Source of the DNA: Acidaminococcus sp050873445
GTDB lineage: Bacteria; Bacillota; Negativicutes; Acidaminococcales; Acidaminococcaceae
Assembly: GCF_050873445.1 (NCBI RefSeq)
Contig: NZ_JBNMIU010000003.1
Span: 1-64,000 of the forward strand
Length of the DNA: 64,000 nucleotides
Reading direction: 5' to 3'
The notes under the pieces are model-generated. The model was not told where the DNA came from, did no database searches, and saw nothing but the letters and a program-made list of their open reading frames with translations. Below, piece by piece: positions 53,649-62,844 of the stretch (its first letter is position 1; each line of letters starts with the position of its first letter). A program made the position numbers and the translations under genes.

Positions 53649-54569
53649 CTATTTTTCTTTCGTTTTTTCTAGCCAGTATTTTTTGGCGTAGTCGATGAAG
53701 CACTGGGTGGCCCTGCTTACAAATGATCCTTTGGCGTAACTGGCGGCCACATTCCAGTGCAGGGGTTTATCCAGGGAATAATAACGGATGCCCTGATCGA
53801 AGCCGCAGACGGTGGATTCTGCGATGATGCCACAGCAGATTTCGGCCCGGACCATTTCCAGGATGGTGGCTGGGTTCGCAGTATCGAACAGGATCTGGGG
53901 GACCACTTTCCGGGTGCGGAACAGTTTATCCAGGATGGGGCGCATGGTGGTCTTCTTCCGCAGCAGAATCATGGGGCGGTCCTTCAGGGCCTGAAGGGGA
54001 AGGGCCTGGCGGCAGCCTTCCTTCCGGATGACCTGGTCCCCGAAGTCCCAGCTTTCCGGGGCGGCAATCAAGATTTCTTCTCTGTACAGATTCTGGTATT
54101 CGTTGTCATCCCGCTGGCTTTCGAACAGGGTCATGAATCCCAGATCCAGATCTCCGATGCTCACCAGCTTCTGCATCTGGAATACATTCATCTCATAGGG
54201 AATCACTTCTATGTTGGGATATTCCTTATGGAAAGCCGGGTAGACATGGATGAACATGTCAGGCCCCCGTACAGGTGTCATTCCCACCCGGATGGTGCCT
54301 TTATAGCCGTTGGTCAGGTCACTGATCCGGCTGTAGGTCTGCTGTTTCACCCGCAGCATTTCCCGGGCTCCCTCCAGGTAGATTTCTCCGGCTTTTGTAG
54401 GTCCCCAGTTGGTTTTGCTCCGGTTGAACAACGTTGTACCAAGTTCATGTTCCAGGTGCAGCAGCTGCTGGTTCAGGGCTGACTGCGTCAGATACAGCTT
54501 CTCGGCAGCCTTGGTGATACTCTTTTCTTCCGCGATTTTCAGGATATGCTCAATCAATCTTGTATCCAT
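53649..54569 (-). CDS. LysR-type regulator, beside the lar genes
   Basis: A 306-residue LysR protein: HTH EKSITKAAEKLYLTQSALNQQLLHLEHELG, effector domain from YKGTIRVGMTPVRGPDM. It converges on the other LysR gene and diverges from larE, so it is the natural candidate regulator of the lar operon. The inducer is unknown. Confidence 0.92.
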   Translation of the reverse strand: MDTRLIEHILKIAEEKSITKAAEKLYLTQSALNQQLLHLEHELGTTLFNRSKTNWGPTKAGEIYLEGAREMLRVKQQTYSRISDLTNGYKGTIRVGMTPVRGPDMFIHVYPAFHKEYPNIEVIPYEMNVFQMQKLVSIGDLDLGFMTLFESQRDDNEYQNLYREEILIAAPESWDFGDQVIRKEGCRQALPLQALKDRPMILLRKKTTMRPILDKLFRTRKVVPQILFDTANPATILEMVRAEICCGIIAESTVCGFDQGIRYYSLDKPLHWNVAASYAKGSFVSRATQCFIDYAKKYWLEKTKEK

Positions 54570-54885
54570 AAAAAGAAAACCATCCTCCTTCCGACTGACT
54601 TAGAAAAATAATTAAGGAATCTATGGTGATTTATTAAGTGTATATATAAATTATAGAACAATATAATGAATGGAACAAGCAAATACATGACTTAATATCA
54701 GGTATTTAAAATAACAACTAGATAGAAAAATGGCAAAATATGACAGCATACCTATATGCAGTGCACCAAGAAAGCTCTGCTCAAAATCACAGGGTTTTCT
54801 TTTATCTTCAGGACAACGTTTTGACGAAGAAATATGCTATACTGCATAGGAAGCAGATTCTTATGAAATGAAGGGTGGACAACAG
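54570..54885. other. AT-rich divergent gap, LysR and larE
   Basis: 316 nt without a gene, strongly AT-rich at 54600-54750. A TATACT at 54838-54843 may be the -10 of the lar promoter. Short AT-rich inverted words are present but no single LysR site stands out. Confidence 0.5.
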
Positions 54886-55704
54886 ATGGAACAGAACGAT
54901 AAATTGAAGGCGCTGCAGGACTTTCTGCGGGAATTGGGCAGTGTGGCTGTGGCTTTTTCCGGAGGGGTGGATTCCACCTTCCTGCTGAAGGTGGCTCATG
55001 ATGTGCTGGGCGACAGGGTGGTGGCCGTCACGGCCCGCTCCTGCTCGTTCCCCAAGCGGGAACTGGAAGAGGCCCGGGCGTTCTGCCGGAAGGAAGGGAT
55101 CCGGCACGTGGTGGTGGATTCAGAGGAACTTTCCATCCCCGGCTTTTCCCATAACCCGGTGAACCGGTGCTATATGTGCAAACACGAACTGTTTGAAAAA
55201 ATCCTGGGTATTGCCCGGGAAAACCAGCTGGCCTACGTGGTGGAAGGATCCAACCTGGATGATGAGGGAGATTACCGCCCCGGACTCCAGGCCATTGCGG
55301 AACTGCACATCCAGAGCCCTCTGCGCCGGGCCGGCCTGTATAAATCGGAAATCCGGGCCTATTCAAAGGACCTGGGTCTGCCCACCTGGAACAAGCAGTC
55401 TTTTGCCTGCCTGTCTTCCCGGTTCGTCTACGGAGAAGAAATCACGCCGGAGCGGCTGGGCATGGTGGACCGGGCGGAACAGTTCCTGCTGGATCTTGGC
55501 TTCCATCAGCTGCGGGTGCGGATCCATGACGGGAACCTGGCCCGGATCGAAGTGGATCCTTCCCAGCTGCAGAAGGCCCTGGACAGCCGGGAACAGATTT
55601 TCAAAAAGTTGAAGGAAATCGGCTTTGCCTATGTGACCTTGGATCTGCAGGGCTACCGGACGGGCAGTATGAACGAAGTGCTGCCGGGAAAGGGGCAGGC
55701 CTGA
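54886..55704 (+). CDS. larE: ATP-dependent sacrificial sulfur transferase LarE
   Basis: A 272-residue PP-loop enzyme that adenylates pyridinium dicarboxylate mononucleotide and gives it sulfur, from its own Cys in the classical version. The PP-loop is AFSGGVDSTFLL; SFACLSSRFVYGEEIT holds the Cys equivalent to the sacrificial residue (Lactobacillus Cys176). NPVNRCYMCKHELF adds further Cys. Start 54886 is preferred over the in-frame ATG at 54868, as it has AGGGTGG upstream. First gene of the lar operon. Confidence 0.95.
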   Translation: MEQNDKLKALQDFLRELGSVAVAFSGGVDSTFLLKVAHDVLGDRVVAVTARSCSFPKRELEEARAFCRKEGIRHVVVDSEELSIPGFSHNPVNRCYMCKHELFEKILGIARENQLAYVVEGSNLDDEGDYRPGLQAIAELHIQSPLRRAGLYKSEIRAYSKDLGLPTWNKQSFACLSSRFVYGEEITPERLGMVDRAEQFLLDLGFHQLRVRIHDGNLARIEVDPSQLQKALDSREQIFKKLKEIGFAYVTLDLQGYRTGSMNEVLPGKGQA

Positions 55705-56465
55705 TGGATGCCCGGGAAATTCTAGAACAGGTCCGGAATGGACGCCTTTCGGTGGAGAAAGCCCAACGGCTGATTGAACGGCAGCCTTTCGAGGAGCTGG
55801 GATATGCCAAACTGGACACCCAGCGGCAGCAGCGGCAGGGGTTCGGCGAGGTGGTATTCTGCAGCGGCAAGGCAGATGCACATCTGCTGGCCATTTTCCG
55901 GAAGCTGCAGCAGGATCAGCAGGAAGTGCTGGGTACCCGGGCTACGCAGGAGCAGTATGAACTGGTGCGGCAGGTCTGTCCGGAGGTGGTGTATGATCCC
56001 CTGGCCCGTCTGCTGAAAATCGAAAAGAAGGAGAAGCCCAGGGTGGGGAATATCGTGGTCTGCACAGCGGGGACCGCGGATTTGCCGGTAGCGGAAGAAG
56101 CGGCCCAGACGGCGGAGTTCTTCGGCAGCCGGGTGGACCGGATCTACGATGTGGGTGTCAGCGGGCTGCACCGCTTGCTGGCCCGGCTGGACCGGCTGCA
56201 GCAGGGCAATTGTGTCATTGCCATTGCCGGCATGGAAGGGGCCCTGGCCAGCGTCATCGGAGGCCTGGTCCGGAACCCGGTGATCGCAGTCCCTACTTCC
56301 GTGGGCTACGGAGCCAGCTTCCATGGACTGGCGGCCCTTCTGACCATGCTCAATTCCTGCGCCAACGGCATCGCTACGGTAAACATCGACAACGGCTACG
56401 GGGCCGGATATCTGGCGACCCAGATCAATCGGCTGGCCCTGCAGGAGCCTGCAAAGGAGAAATGA
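55704..56465 (+). CDS. larB: NPN cofactor synthase LarB
   Basis: A 253-residue enzyme that carboxylates and hydrolyses nicotinic acid adenine dinucleotide to pyridinium-3,5-biscarboxylic acid mononucleotide. The C-terminal half is PurE-like: VVCTAGTADLPVAEEAA, IAIAGMEGALASVIGGLV and VPTSVGYGASFHG. It overlaps the larE stop by 1 nt (TGATG). Confidence 0.95.
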   Translation: MDAREILEQVRNGRLSVEKAQRLIERQPFEELGYAKLDTQRQQRQGFGEVVFCSGKADAHLLAIFRKLQQDQQEVLGTRATQEQYELVRQVCPEVVYDPLARLLKIEKKEKPRVGNIVVCTAGTADLPVAEEAAQTAEFFGSRVDRIYDVGVSGLHRLLARLDRLQQGNCVIAIAGMEGALASVIGGLVRNPVIAVPTSVGYGASFHGLAALLTMLNSCANGIATVNIDNGYGAGYLATQINRLALQEPAKEK

Positions 56466-56466
56466 T

Positions 56467-57768
56467 ATGGCACATACACTTTATCTGGAATGCAACAGCG
56501 GCATCAGCGGCGATATGATGGTGGGGGCCCTGCTAGACCTGGGCGCCGACGAGAAAAAACTGCGGGAAACCCTGGCTACCCTGCCTCTCAGCGGGTATAC
56601 CCTTCAGATTTCCCGGGTAAAAAAAGCGGGACTGGACGCCTGCGATTTTCTGGTGGAGCTGGATGCGGAACATGAGAACCACGATCATGACATGGAATAC
56701 CTGTACGGGTTCAAAAAGGGTGGATTGGAGGCTGATTCCGCACACCATCATCACCATCACCACCAGCACCGGGGTCTCCATGAGGTGCTGGACATCCTGG
56801 ATCAGGGCAGCTTGACGCCGGGCGCCCTGCAGCTGGCGGAAAAGATCTTCACCATCCTGGGAGAAGCGGAAGCCAAAGCCCATGGAACCACCCTGGAAGA
56901 AGTCCATTTCCATGAGGTGGGGGCTGTGGATTCCATCGTGGACATTGCGGCGGCGGCCATCTGCCTGGATGATCTGGACATCCGGGAAGTCATCCTGCCG
57001 GTATTGAACGAAGGGAAAGGATGTGTCCGCTGCGCCCACGGCATCCTGTCTGTCCCGGTGCCGGCTGTGGCCAACATTGCGGCGACCCATGGGCTGCCCC
57101 TCCAGATTATGGATACGGAAGGGGAGTATGTAACTCCTACAGGGGCGGCCATTGCGGCGGCCGTCCGTACTGGCGGCAGCCTGCCCCGGCCTTTCACCAT
57201 CCGGAAAATCGGCCTGGGGGCCGGCAAACGTCAGCAGGCCCGGCCCAGTCTGCTGCGGGCCATGCTCATCGAAGACAGCGGAAGGGCTTCTGGCGGGCTG
57301 CAGGAAGATACTGTCTGGAAGCTGGAAACGAACCTGGATGACTGCACCGGCGAAGCCCTGGGCCATGTACTGGACCTGCTGCTGGAGGCCGGGGCCCTGG
57401 ACGTGCAGTACACGCCGGTGTATATGAAAAAGAACCGTCCGGCCTGGCTTGTGACCGTTCTGTGCAAAGAGGCGGAGCGGAGCGTGCTGGAGACGGTCCT
57501 GTTCCGGGAAACGACTACCATCGGCATTCGCCGGTCCTTGTGCCGCCGGACCATCCTGCCCCGGAAGGAACGACAGGTGGAAACCCCCTGGGGCGTGGTC
57601 CGGGTCAAAGAGGTCCGGGTTCCGGAAAATGCTTTGGATCCGGCGGGAGAAGTCCGTTTTTATCCAGAATATGAGAGCCTGCGGGAACTCTGCCGGAAAA
57701 CGGGGAAAAGTTTCCCGGAGGTCTATCAGAAAATCCTGGGCCAGTTGGCAGCAAAGGAGGCTGAATAA
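56467..57768 (+). CDS. larC: Nickel insertion protein LarC, single-frame
   Basis: A 433-residue CTP-dependent nickel insertase for the pincer cofactor. ECNSGISGDMMVGALLDLGA begins it; a His-rich run (HHHHHHHQH) near residue 95 probably stores or passes nickel. HEVGAVDSIVDI, PVPAVANIAA and the C-terminal TNLDDCTGEALGHVLD follow. It is one continuous frame, whereas Lactobacillus plantarum LarC needs a programmed frameshift joining LarC1 and LarC2. Confidence 0.95.
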   Translation: MAHTLYLECNSGISGDMMVGALLDLGADEKKLRETLATLPLSGYTLQISRVKKAGLDACDFLVELDAEHENHDHDMEYLYGFKKGGLEADSAHHHHHHHQHRGLHEVLDILDQGSLTPGALQLAEKIFTILGEAEAKAHGTTLEEVHFHEVGAVDSIVDIAAAAICLDDLDIREVILPVLNEGKGCVRCAHGILSVPVPAVANIAATHGLPLQIMDTEGEYVTPTGAAIAAAVRTGGSLPRPFTIRKIGLGAGKRQQARPSLLRAMLIEDSGRASGGLQEDTVWKLETNLDDCTGEALGHVLDLLLEAGALDVQYTPVYMKKNRPAWLVTVLCKEAERSVLETVLFRETTTIGIRRSLCRRTILPRKERQVETPWGVVRVKEVRVPENALDPAGEVRFYPEYESLRELCRKTGKSFPEVYQKILGQLAAKEAE

Positions 57769-57771
57769 AAG

Positions 57772-58791
57772 ATGCATATGGCAGATGCGCTGTTGTCTCC
57801 GGCCGTGGCCGGGACCATGTATGCGCTTTCCGGAGCCGTGGCTTTCTATGCCGCCAAACGGATCAGGAAAGAAGAAAGAGAAGAAATCATTCCCAAAATG
57901 GGTGTCCTGGGCGCTTTTGTCTTTGCGGCGCAGATGATCAATTTTGCCATTCCGGGGACTGGATCTTCCGGCCATTTGTGCGGGGGGATGCTCCTTTCGG
58001 CCGTGGTAGGGCCTTATGCAGGATTTTTGACGATGATCAGTATCCTGGCCCTCCAATGTCTGCTCTTTGGTGACGGCGGACTGCTGGCCCTGGGTGCCAA
58101 TATCTGGAATATGGCCTTTTATGGCTGTTTTTTGGGTGGGGGACTCCTGTGGCCCTTTTTTACCCGCCGGGGGCTGAGCAAAAAGGCCATTGTCATGGCC
58201 AGCCTGGCAGGCAGTGTGCTGACTCTGCAGCTGGGAGCCTTCTCTGTTTCTGCGGAAACCTTTTTATCCGGGATCACCGAACTGCCTTTTACCGCTTTTT
58301 TGCTGCTGATGCAGCCCATCCATCTGGCCATCGGTCTGGCAGAGGGGCTGATTACCTCTGCTGTGCTGGGGTTTGTGTATGAAAACCGGCCGGAACTCCT
58401 CTGGCAGCCGGCTGGATCGGGTACGGCCGCACAGGCAGGTTCCTGGAGCCGGAACAGACTGCTGGGGGTACTGGCCGCCCTGGCCCTCATCATCGGTGGC
58501 GGTTTATCGCTTCTGGCATCCGGAGATCCGGATGGCCTTGAATGGTCTGTTCAGCGTTTGACGGGCAGTACGGAACTGGAAGGCCCGGGAGAAGGAATCT
58601 ATGGACTGGCTGCCCGGTTCCAGGAGAGTACAGCCCTTCTTTCGGAGTATCAGGTTCCGGGCCTGGATGAAGAACTGGGTACGGCTGTGGCCGGTGTGGT
58701 AGGAACCATGCTGATCATGGGGATTGTCTGGATTCTGGGACGGACCCTGCGAAAGAGAGAAAACCATGAAGCCTCTGGAAGATGCCATTGA
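57772..58791 (+). CDS. larMN: Nickel ECF transporter, fused LarMN (NikMN/CbiMN)
   Basis: A 339-residue membrane protein. The N-terminus MHMADALLSP is the metal-binding start of CbiM/NikM substrate proteins (His2 and the free amino group bind the metal); FAIPGTGSSGHLCGGML is also diagnostic. The C-terminal ~110 residues are an N-type segment with two helices and a linker. It lies 3 nt after larC. Confidence 0.92.
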   Translation: MHMADALLSPAVAGTMYALSGAVAFYAAKRIRKEEREEIIPKMGVLGAFVFAAQMINFAIPGTGSSGHLCGGMLLSAVVGPYAGFLTMISILALQCLLFGDGGLLALGANIWNMAFYGCFLGGGLLWPFFTRRGLSKKAIVMASLAGSVLTLQLGAFSVSAETFLSGITELPFTAFLLLMQPIHLAIGLAEGLITSAVLGFVYENRPELLWQPAGSGTAAQAGSWSRNRLLGVLAALALIIGGGLSLLASGDPDGLEWSVQRLTGSTELEGPGEGIYGLAARFQESTALLSEYQVPGLDEELGTAVAGVVGTMLIMGIVWILGRTLRKRENHEASGRCH

Positions 58792-59536
58792 CAGTGTCCA
58801 TCTGCTGGATGACCTGGCCGGAAAAGACACAGTCCTGACCCGGCTGTCTCCGCTGTCCAAACTGGCTTCCGTTTTTTGTTTCCTTCTGACCCTGTCTTCT
58901 CTGGGCCAGAGGGATTTGGCGGGAGTACTTGTACTCCTTTTGTATCTTCCCGTACTGTACCGGCTGGGACGGATTCCCTGGAGACAGCCGCTGCGGCAGC
59001 TGCGGCCTGTATGGCTGATGGTGGGAAGCATCGGTGCGGTCAATCTGTTCTGGAGCCAGGGAGCTTCACTGCAGGTAGGGCCGGTGGCTGTTCCCGCTGG
59101 TTTGGCGGCACTGCTCATCCTGCTTCTGAAAGCGACGGGCTGCGTCCTGGCAGCCTATCTCCTTCTGGCTACCACCACCCTGGAAAGCCTTGCCTGTGCT
59201 CTGCAGAAGCTGCCCATTCCCCAGATCCTGGTGGTTTCTCTTTTGCTCACCTGGCGGTATCTGGTACTGCTGCTGCAGGAGGGGAGCCGTATGGCCACCG
59301 CATACCGGCTGCGGGCTCCGGAAAGCCGGGGCATCCCCTGGAAAATCAGCGGCAGCCTGCTGGGCCTGCTGCTTTTGCGCAGCCTGGACCGGGCGCAGCT
59401 TGTTTACGAAAGCATGAAGCTGCGGGGTTTTCAGGGGCGTTTTCCGGAAGAAAAAAATACAGGGAGCCTGCGTTCCAGCCTGGCCCTGATGGCAGGGACA
59501 ATGGGCTGGTGCCTGCTTTGCCATCTTTTTTTGTAA
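58766..59536 (+). CDS. larQ: Nickel ECF transporter transmembrane protein LarQ
   Basis: A 256-residue CbiQ-family scaffold with about 5-6 helices. It shows LSPLSKLASVFCFLLTLS at the start and the coupling-helix segment TAYRLRAPESRG, plus YESMKLRGFQGRFP. The ATG at 58766 lies 26 nt inside larMN, a tight overlap implying coupling. Confidence 0.9.
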   Translation: MKPLEDAIDSVHLLDDLAGKDTVLTRLSPLSKLASVFCFLLTLSSLGQRDLAGVLVLLLYLPVLYRLGRIPWRQPLRQLRPVWLMVGSIGAVNLFWSQGASLQVGPVAVPAGLAALLILLLKATGCVLAAYLLLATTTLESLACALQKLPIPQILVVSLLLTWRYLVLLLQEGSRMATAYRLRAPESRGIPWKISGSLLGLLLLRSLDRAQLVYESMKLRGFQGRFPEEKNTGSLRSSLALMAGTMGWCLLCHLFL

Positions 59537-59566
59537 AGGACTTTATCTTTGAGGAGGTCGGTCGTT

Positions 59567-60313
59567 TTGTCTTCCATCCTGACTCTTTCCCATATCCAGT
59601 TCCGGTATCCGTCACGGGATTCCCGGCAGCCTGCCGACCCCGTACTCCAGAATATTTCTTTTGCCATAGAGACAGGAGAAAAAGTGGGGCTGATCGGCAG
59701 CAATGGAGTGGGCAAATCCACACTCCTGAAGCTCGTAGTCGGTCTGCTTCCTCTCCAGGAAGGGGAAATGATGGTCAGCGGGCTGCCTGTGACAAAAGAG
59801 AACCTGCCGCTGATCCGCCGGAAAACAGGCTACGTATTCCAGGACTCAGAAAGCCAGCTGTTCATGCCCACTGTGGAGAGTGACGTGTCCTTTACGCTGC
59901 GCAATGCCGGATATTCCCGGGAAGAAGTGGAGCGGCGCACGCTGGATGCGCTGACCCAGGTGGGAATGGAAAAACTGGCACAGCGGCAGATTTACCGGCT
60001 CTCCGGCGGTCAGAAAAAACTGGCGGCCATTGCCGGGATCCTGACCCAGAGCCCCGATCTTCTGCTGCTGGATGAACCATCGGCGGCGCTGGATCCCAGG
60101 AACCGGCGCAAACTGATCCAGATTCTGCGGCAGCTGTCTTGTGCGCAGCTGATCGCTTCCCATGACCTGGATTTCATCTGGGACACTTGTGACAGGGTCA
60201 TCCTGCTGTATCAGGGCAGGGTCATCCAGGCAGGTCCGGCACAGGAAATCCTTGCAGACCGGGATTTGCTGGAACGTTCCGGCCTGGAACTTCCCCTGCG
60301 GCTGCAGGGATGA
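59567..60313 (+). CDS. larO: Nickel ECF transporter ATP-binding protein LarO
   Basis: A 248-residue ABC ATPase. Walker A is IGSNGVGKSTLLKLV, Q loop VFQDSESQLFMPTVESD, signature LSGGQKKLAAIAG and Walker B LLLLDEPSAALDP. The start is TTG at 59567, 9 nt after GAGGAGG; an earlier in-frame TTG overlaps that site. Completes the M-N-Q-O importer. Confidence 0.92.
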   Translation: MSSILTLSHIQFRYPSRDSRQPADPVLQNISFAIETGEKVGLIGSNGVGKSTLLKLVVGLLPLQEGEMMVSGLPVTKENLPLIRRKTGYVFQDSESQLFMPTVESDVSFTLRNAGYSREEVERRTLDALTQVGMEKLAQRQIYRLSGGQKKLAAIAGILTQSPDLLLLDEPSAALDPRNRRKLIQILRQLSCAQLIASHDLDFIWDTCDRVILLYQGRVIQAGPAQEILADRDLLERSGLELPLRLQG

Positions 60314-60460
60314 AAATTGCACTTTCGTCCCAATCTTTTCTGATTTTTTAGCGATTTCTCCCGAATCAAAGGATATGGATTGTCGTTGTTGGGAGAAATG
60401 GCTATTGTAATGCTGGAGAGGAATCGGAATTCCAGGGAAATCAGAAAAGGGGGAAGTCCC

Positions 60461-61726
60461 ATGACCACATCACTGGAAGAAATGCTGAAAGACTACGAAA
60501 TCCCGCCGGTGGCAAAGGTCCAGGTGCTGTTCGACCGGACCCGGCTGGAACAGGTGGAGGAAACGCTGCTGGAACGGCTGCAGGCAAAAGATCTGCCCAT
60601 CAGGAAGGGGCAGCGGATTGCCATTACGGGAGGCAGCCGGGGTATTGCTGACTATGTGAACCTGATGAAGGCAGCCGTGGCTTATATCAAGGGAAAAGGT
60701 GCCATCCCGTTTATCGTTCCGGCCATGGGCAGCCACGGAGGGGCCACTGCGGAAGGCCAGGTGGAAGTGCTGCGGAATCTGGGCATTACGGAAGAGAGCG
60801 TGGGGGCACCCATCATCTCCAGCATGGATGTGGTGGAAGTGGCCCGGACGGAGCTGGATTTGCCGGTGTACATCGACAAGAACGCCTATGAAGCTGATGG
60901 TATCCTGCTTTTGAATCGTGTAAAGACCCATACTTCTATTTATGGAAAGTACCAGAGCGGCCTGGTGAAGATGCTGGCCATCGGGCTGGCCAAACATGTA
61001 GGAGCGGCCATGACCCACAGCCTAGGTACGGATTATCTTAATGACAATATGGCCCGGGTGGGGTTGACGGCGTTGCGCCATGTGAAGGTGGTGGGCGGCA
61101 TTGCGGCCATTGAAAACGGGTACGACCAGCTGGCCGATGTATATGTGCTGCACAAAGAGGAAATCGAAACCGAGGAACCCAAAATCCTGGTGCGGGCCAA
61201 GAATATGGTCCCCCGGATCCCTTTCGACCATATGGATGTACTGATCTGCCGGAAACTGGGCAAAGAAATCTCTGGCACGGGCATGGATCCGGCCATTGTA
61301 GGACGTCCCATCAACAACCGGCCCAATGTGGGACCTGATGTGACGGAATTGGGCATCCTGCGGCTTACGGACAAATCAGAAGGCAATGCCAACGGCATGG
61401 GCATGGGAGACTTCATCAGCCGGAAGCTGCGCAGTGCGGTAAACGAAAAGATGACAGTGGTGAACGCCCTGACAGGCATGAAACCGTTTACGGCCCGGAT
61501 CCCGCCCACCATGGATACGGACAAACTGGTTTTCCAGGCCTGCATCAAGGCAGCCGGGAGGATTGCACCGGACCAGTTGAAACTGTGCATCATCAACAGT
61601 ACCGGGGATCTGCAGAGCCTGTGGGCCACCCGGCCCCTGGTGAAAGAACTGGATCCGGGCAGGGGAAGACAAATAGGAGAGTTTCAGCCGGTAGCCTTTG
61701 ATGGGGAAGGGAATCTGGTGCTGTAA
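60461..61726 (+). CDS. larA: LarA-family nickel-pincer racemase
   Basis: A 421-residue DUF2088/LarA homologue. His92 (GSHGG), His157 (KTHTS), Lys170 (SGLVK) and His186 (MTHSL) lie at spacings close to L. plantarum LarA His108, His174, Lys184 and His200, which bind the substrate and the nickel cofactor. This suggests an active 2-hydroxyacid racemase or epimerase. The substrate need not be lactate: homologues act on malate and others. The ATG follows GGGGGAAG; in-frame upstream starts lack a site. The 5' spacing from larO (147 nt) allows its own control. Confidence 0.88.
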   Translation: MTTSLEEMLKDYEIPPVAKVQVLFDRTRLEQVEETLLERLQAKDLPIRKGQRIAITGGSRGIADYVNLMKAAVAYIKGKGAIPFIVPAMGSHGGATAEGQVEVLRNLGITEESVGAPIISSMDVVEVARTELDLPVYIDKNAYEADGILLLNRVKTHTSIYGKYQSGLVKMLAIGLAKHVGAAMTHSLGTDYLNDNMARVGLTALRHVKVVGGIAAIENGYDQLADVYVLHKEEIETEEPKILVRAKNMVPRIPFDHMDVLICRKLGKEISGTGMDPAIVGRPINNRPNVGPDVTELGILRLTDKSEGNANGMGMGDFISRKLRSAVNEKMTVVNALTGMKPFTARIPPTMDTDKLVFQACIKAAGRIAPDQLKLCIINSTGDLQSLWATRPLVKELDPGRGRQIGEFQPVAFDGEGNLVL

Positions 61727-61736
61727 ATGAAAAGAT

Positions 61737-61775
61737 AGAGCCACAGCTTTTCAGGGCTGTGGCTCTTTGCTTTTA
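61737..61775. terminator. Terminator between larA and the AraC gene
   Basis: AGAGCCACAGC pairs with GCTGTGGCTCT around ~8 nt; T-rich sequence follows on both sides. The leftward gene's stop lies inside the stem. Confidence 0.8.
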
Positions 61776-62581
61776 TGGATGATGGTCTGATGATGCTGAC
61801 TGAACTTTTTTGGAGATTCTCCCAGCTTTTCGGTAAAGGTACGGATAAAGTGAGAATAAGTCTGGAATCCCACAGCTTCTCCCACGTCTTTGACCTTGAC
61901 ACCTTTTTCAAGCAGGGAACAGGCCAACTGCAGCCTGTAAATGGTTATATAGTTGCCGATGGTGAACCCCGTATGCTCCTTGAAAAGCTTGCACAGCCGG
62001 GACCGACTGAGATAGAGTGCTTTGGAGATTTCCTCCAGAGACAGTTCCCTGGCGTAGTTTTTATGGATATACTGCAGGATCTGCACCATGATCTGGTCAG
62101 CGGGAGAAGGTTCTTTTTGAGGAGCGGGACCGGTTTTGTGGAAAATGCGGGAAAGGTGCAGCAGCAGTTCAGCAAAAAGGATGTTCTGCTGCAGATCTCT
62201 TCCAAATGTTTTGACAGTAACCGGCAACAGCCCCTCCCAGAGATGACAGATGGAGGCCAGCTCCTGATGGCTCAAATACAATGTTTGGGGAGCTTTTTGG
62301 AAAAGGGTTACCAGATCAGTGGAGGGAGTAGAAAACAACTGCAGCATTTCAGGAGCAAACTGTACTACGTAGCGGGAGGTTTCTTCTCCTGTAGCTGAAA
62401 AACCGTGATGGATCTGGAAAGGGTGGATCAGGAACAGCTGACCGATTTTCAGAGGATAGCGTGTTTCCTGCAGAAAAAAGTCTCCATGATTGTTCATGCT
62501 GAGATAAAGTTCAAACTTATCATGAAGATGAGGGTGCGGATTGACATTGTGGGTTCCCCAGTAAGCAGCATATTGGATCAA
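61751..62581 (-). CDS. AraC-family transcriptional regulator
   Basis: A 276-residue protein. The N-terminal part is a cupin-like sensor (HPHLHDKFELYLSMNN, QLFLIHPFQIHHG). The C-terminal two-HTH AraC domain shows SLEEISKALYLSRSRLCKLFKEHTG and KDVGEAVGFQTYSHFIRTF. The apparent start is TTG at 62581, 11 nt after AGGAGG. It diverges from the transporter gene at 62845 and is its likely regulator. Confidence 0.88.
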   Translation of the reverse strand: MIQYAAYWGTHNVNPHPHLHDKFELYLSMNNHGDFFLQETRYPLKIGQLFLIHPFQIHHGFSATGEETSRYVVQFAPEMLQLFSTPSTDLVTLFQKAPQTLYLSHQELASICHLWEGLLPVTVKTFGRDLQQNILFAELLLHLSRIFHKTGPAPQKEPSPADQIMVQILQYIHKNYARELSLEEISKALYLSRSRLCKLFKEHTGFTIGNYITIYRLQLACSLLEKGVKVKDVGEAVGFQTYSHFIRTFTEKLGESPKKFSQHHQTIIHKSKEPQP

Positions 62582-62844
62582 TGGAAATGGTTCCTCCTTT
62601 CAGCGGCTTTTTCTTCCATCATAGGAAAACAGCGAAGGAAAGTAAACTGGGAAAAAGTTTGCATATCGTATCAAAAAATTAAGAATGGATGGGCAATCTT
62701 CCCCAGAGCTTCCGGTTTTATTGACGCTGCTTCCTGAAATGATATGATTCACAGTAGATGACCTGCAGGAACAGTTGAAACAAGCGAATAAACTAAAAAT
62801 TGCGCGTATTCTGATGAAATACAGGAACGTAGGGAGGCGTTGGA

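Noticed and set aside
55704..57768. Frameshift splitting larC as in Lactobacillus
   Set aside because: The frame is continuous from 56467 to 57768 and both halves are present.
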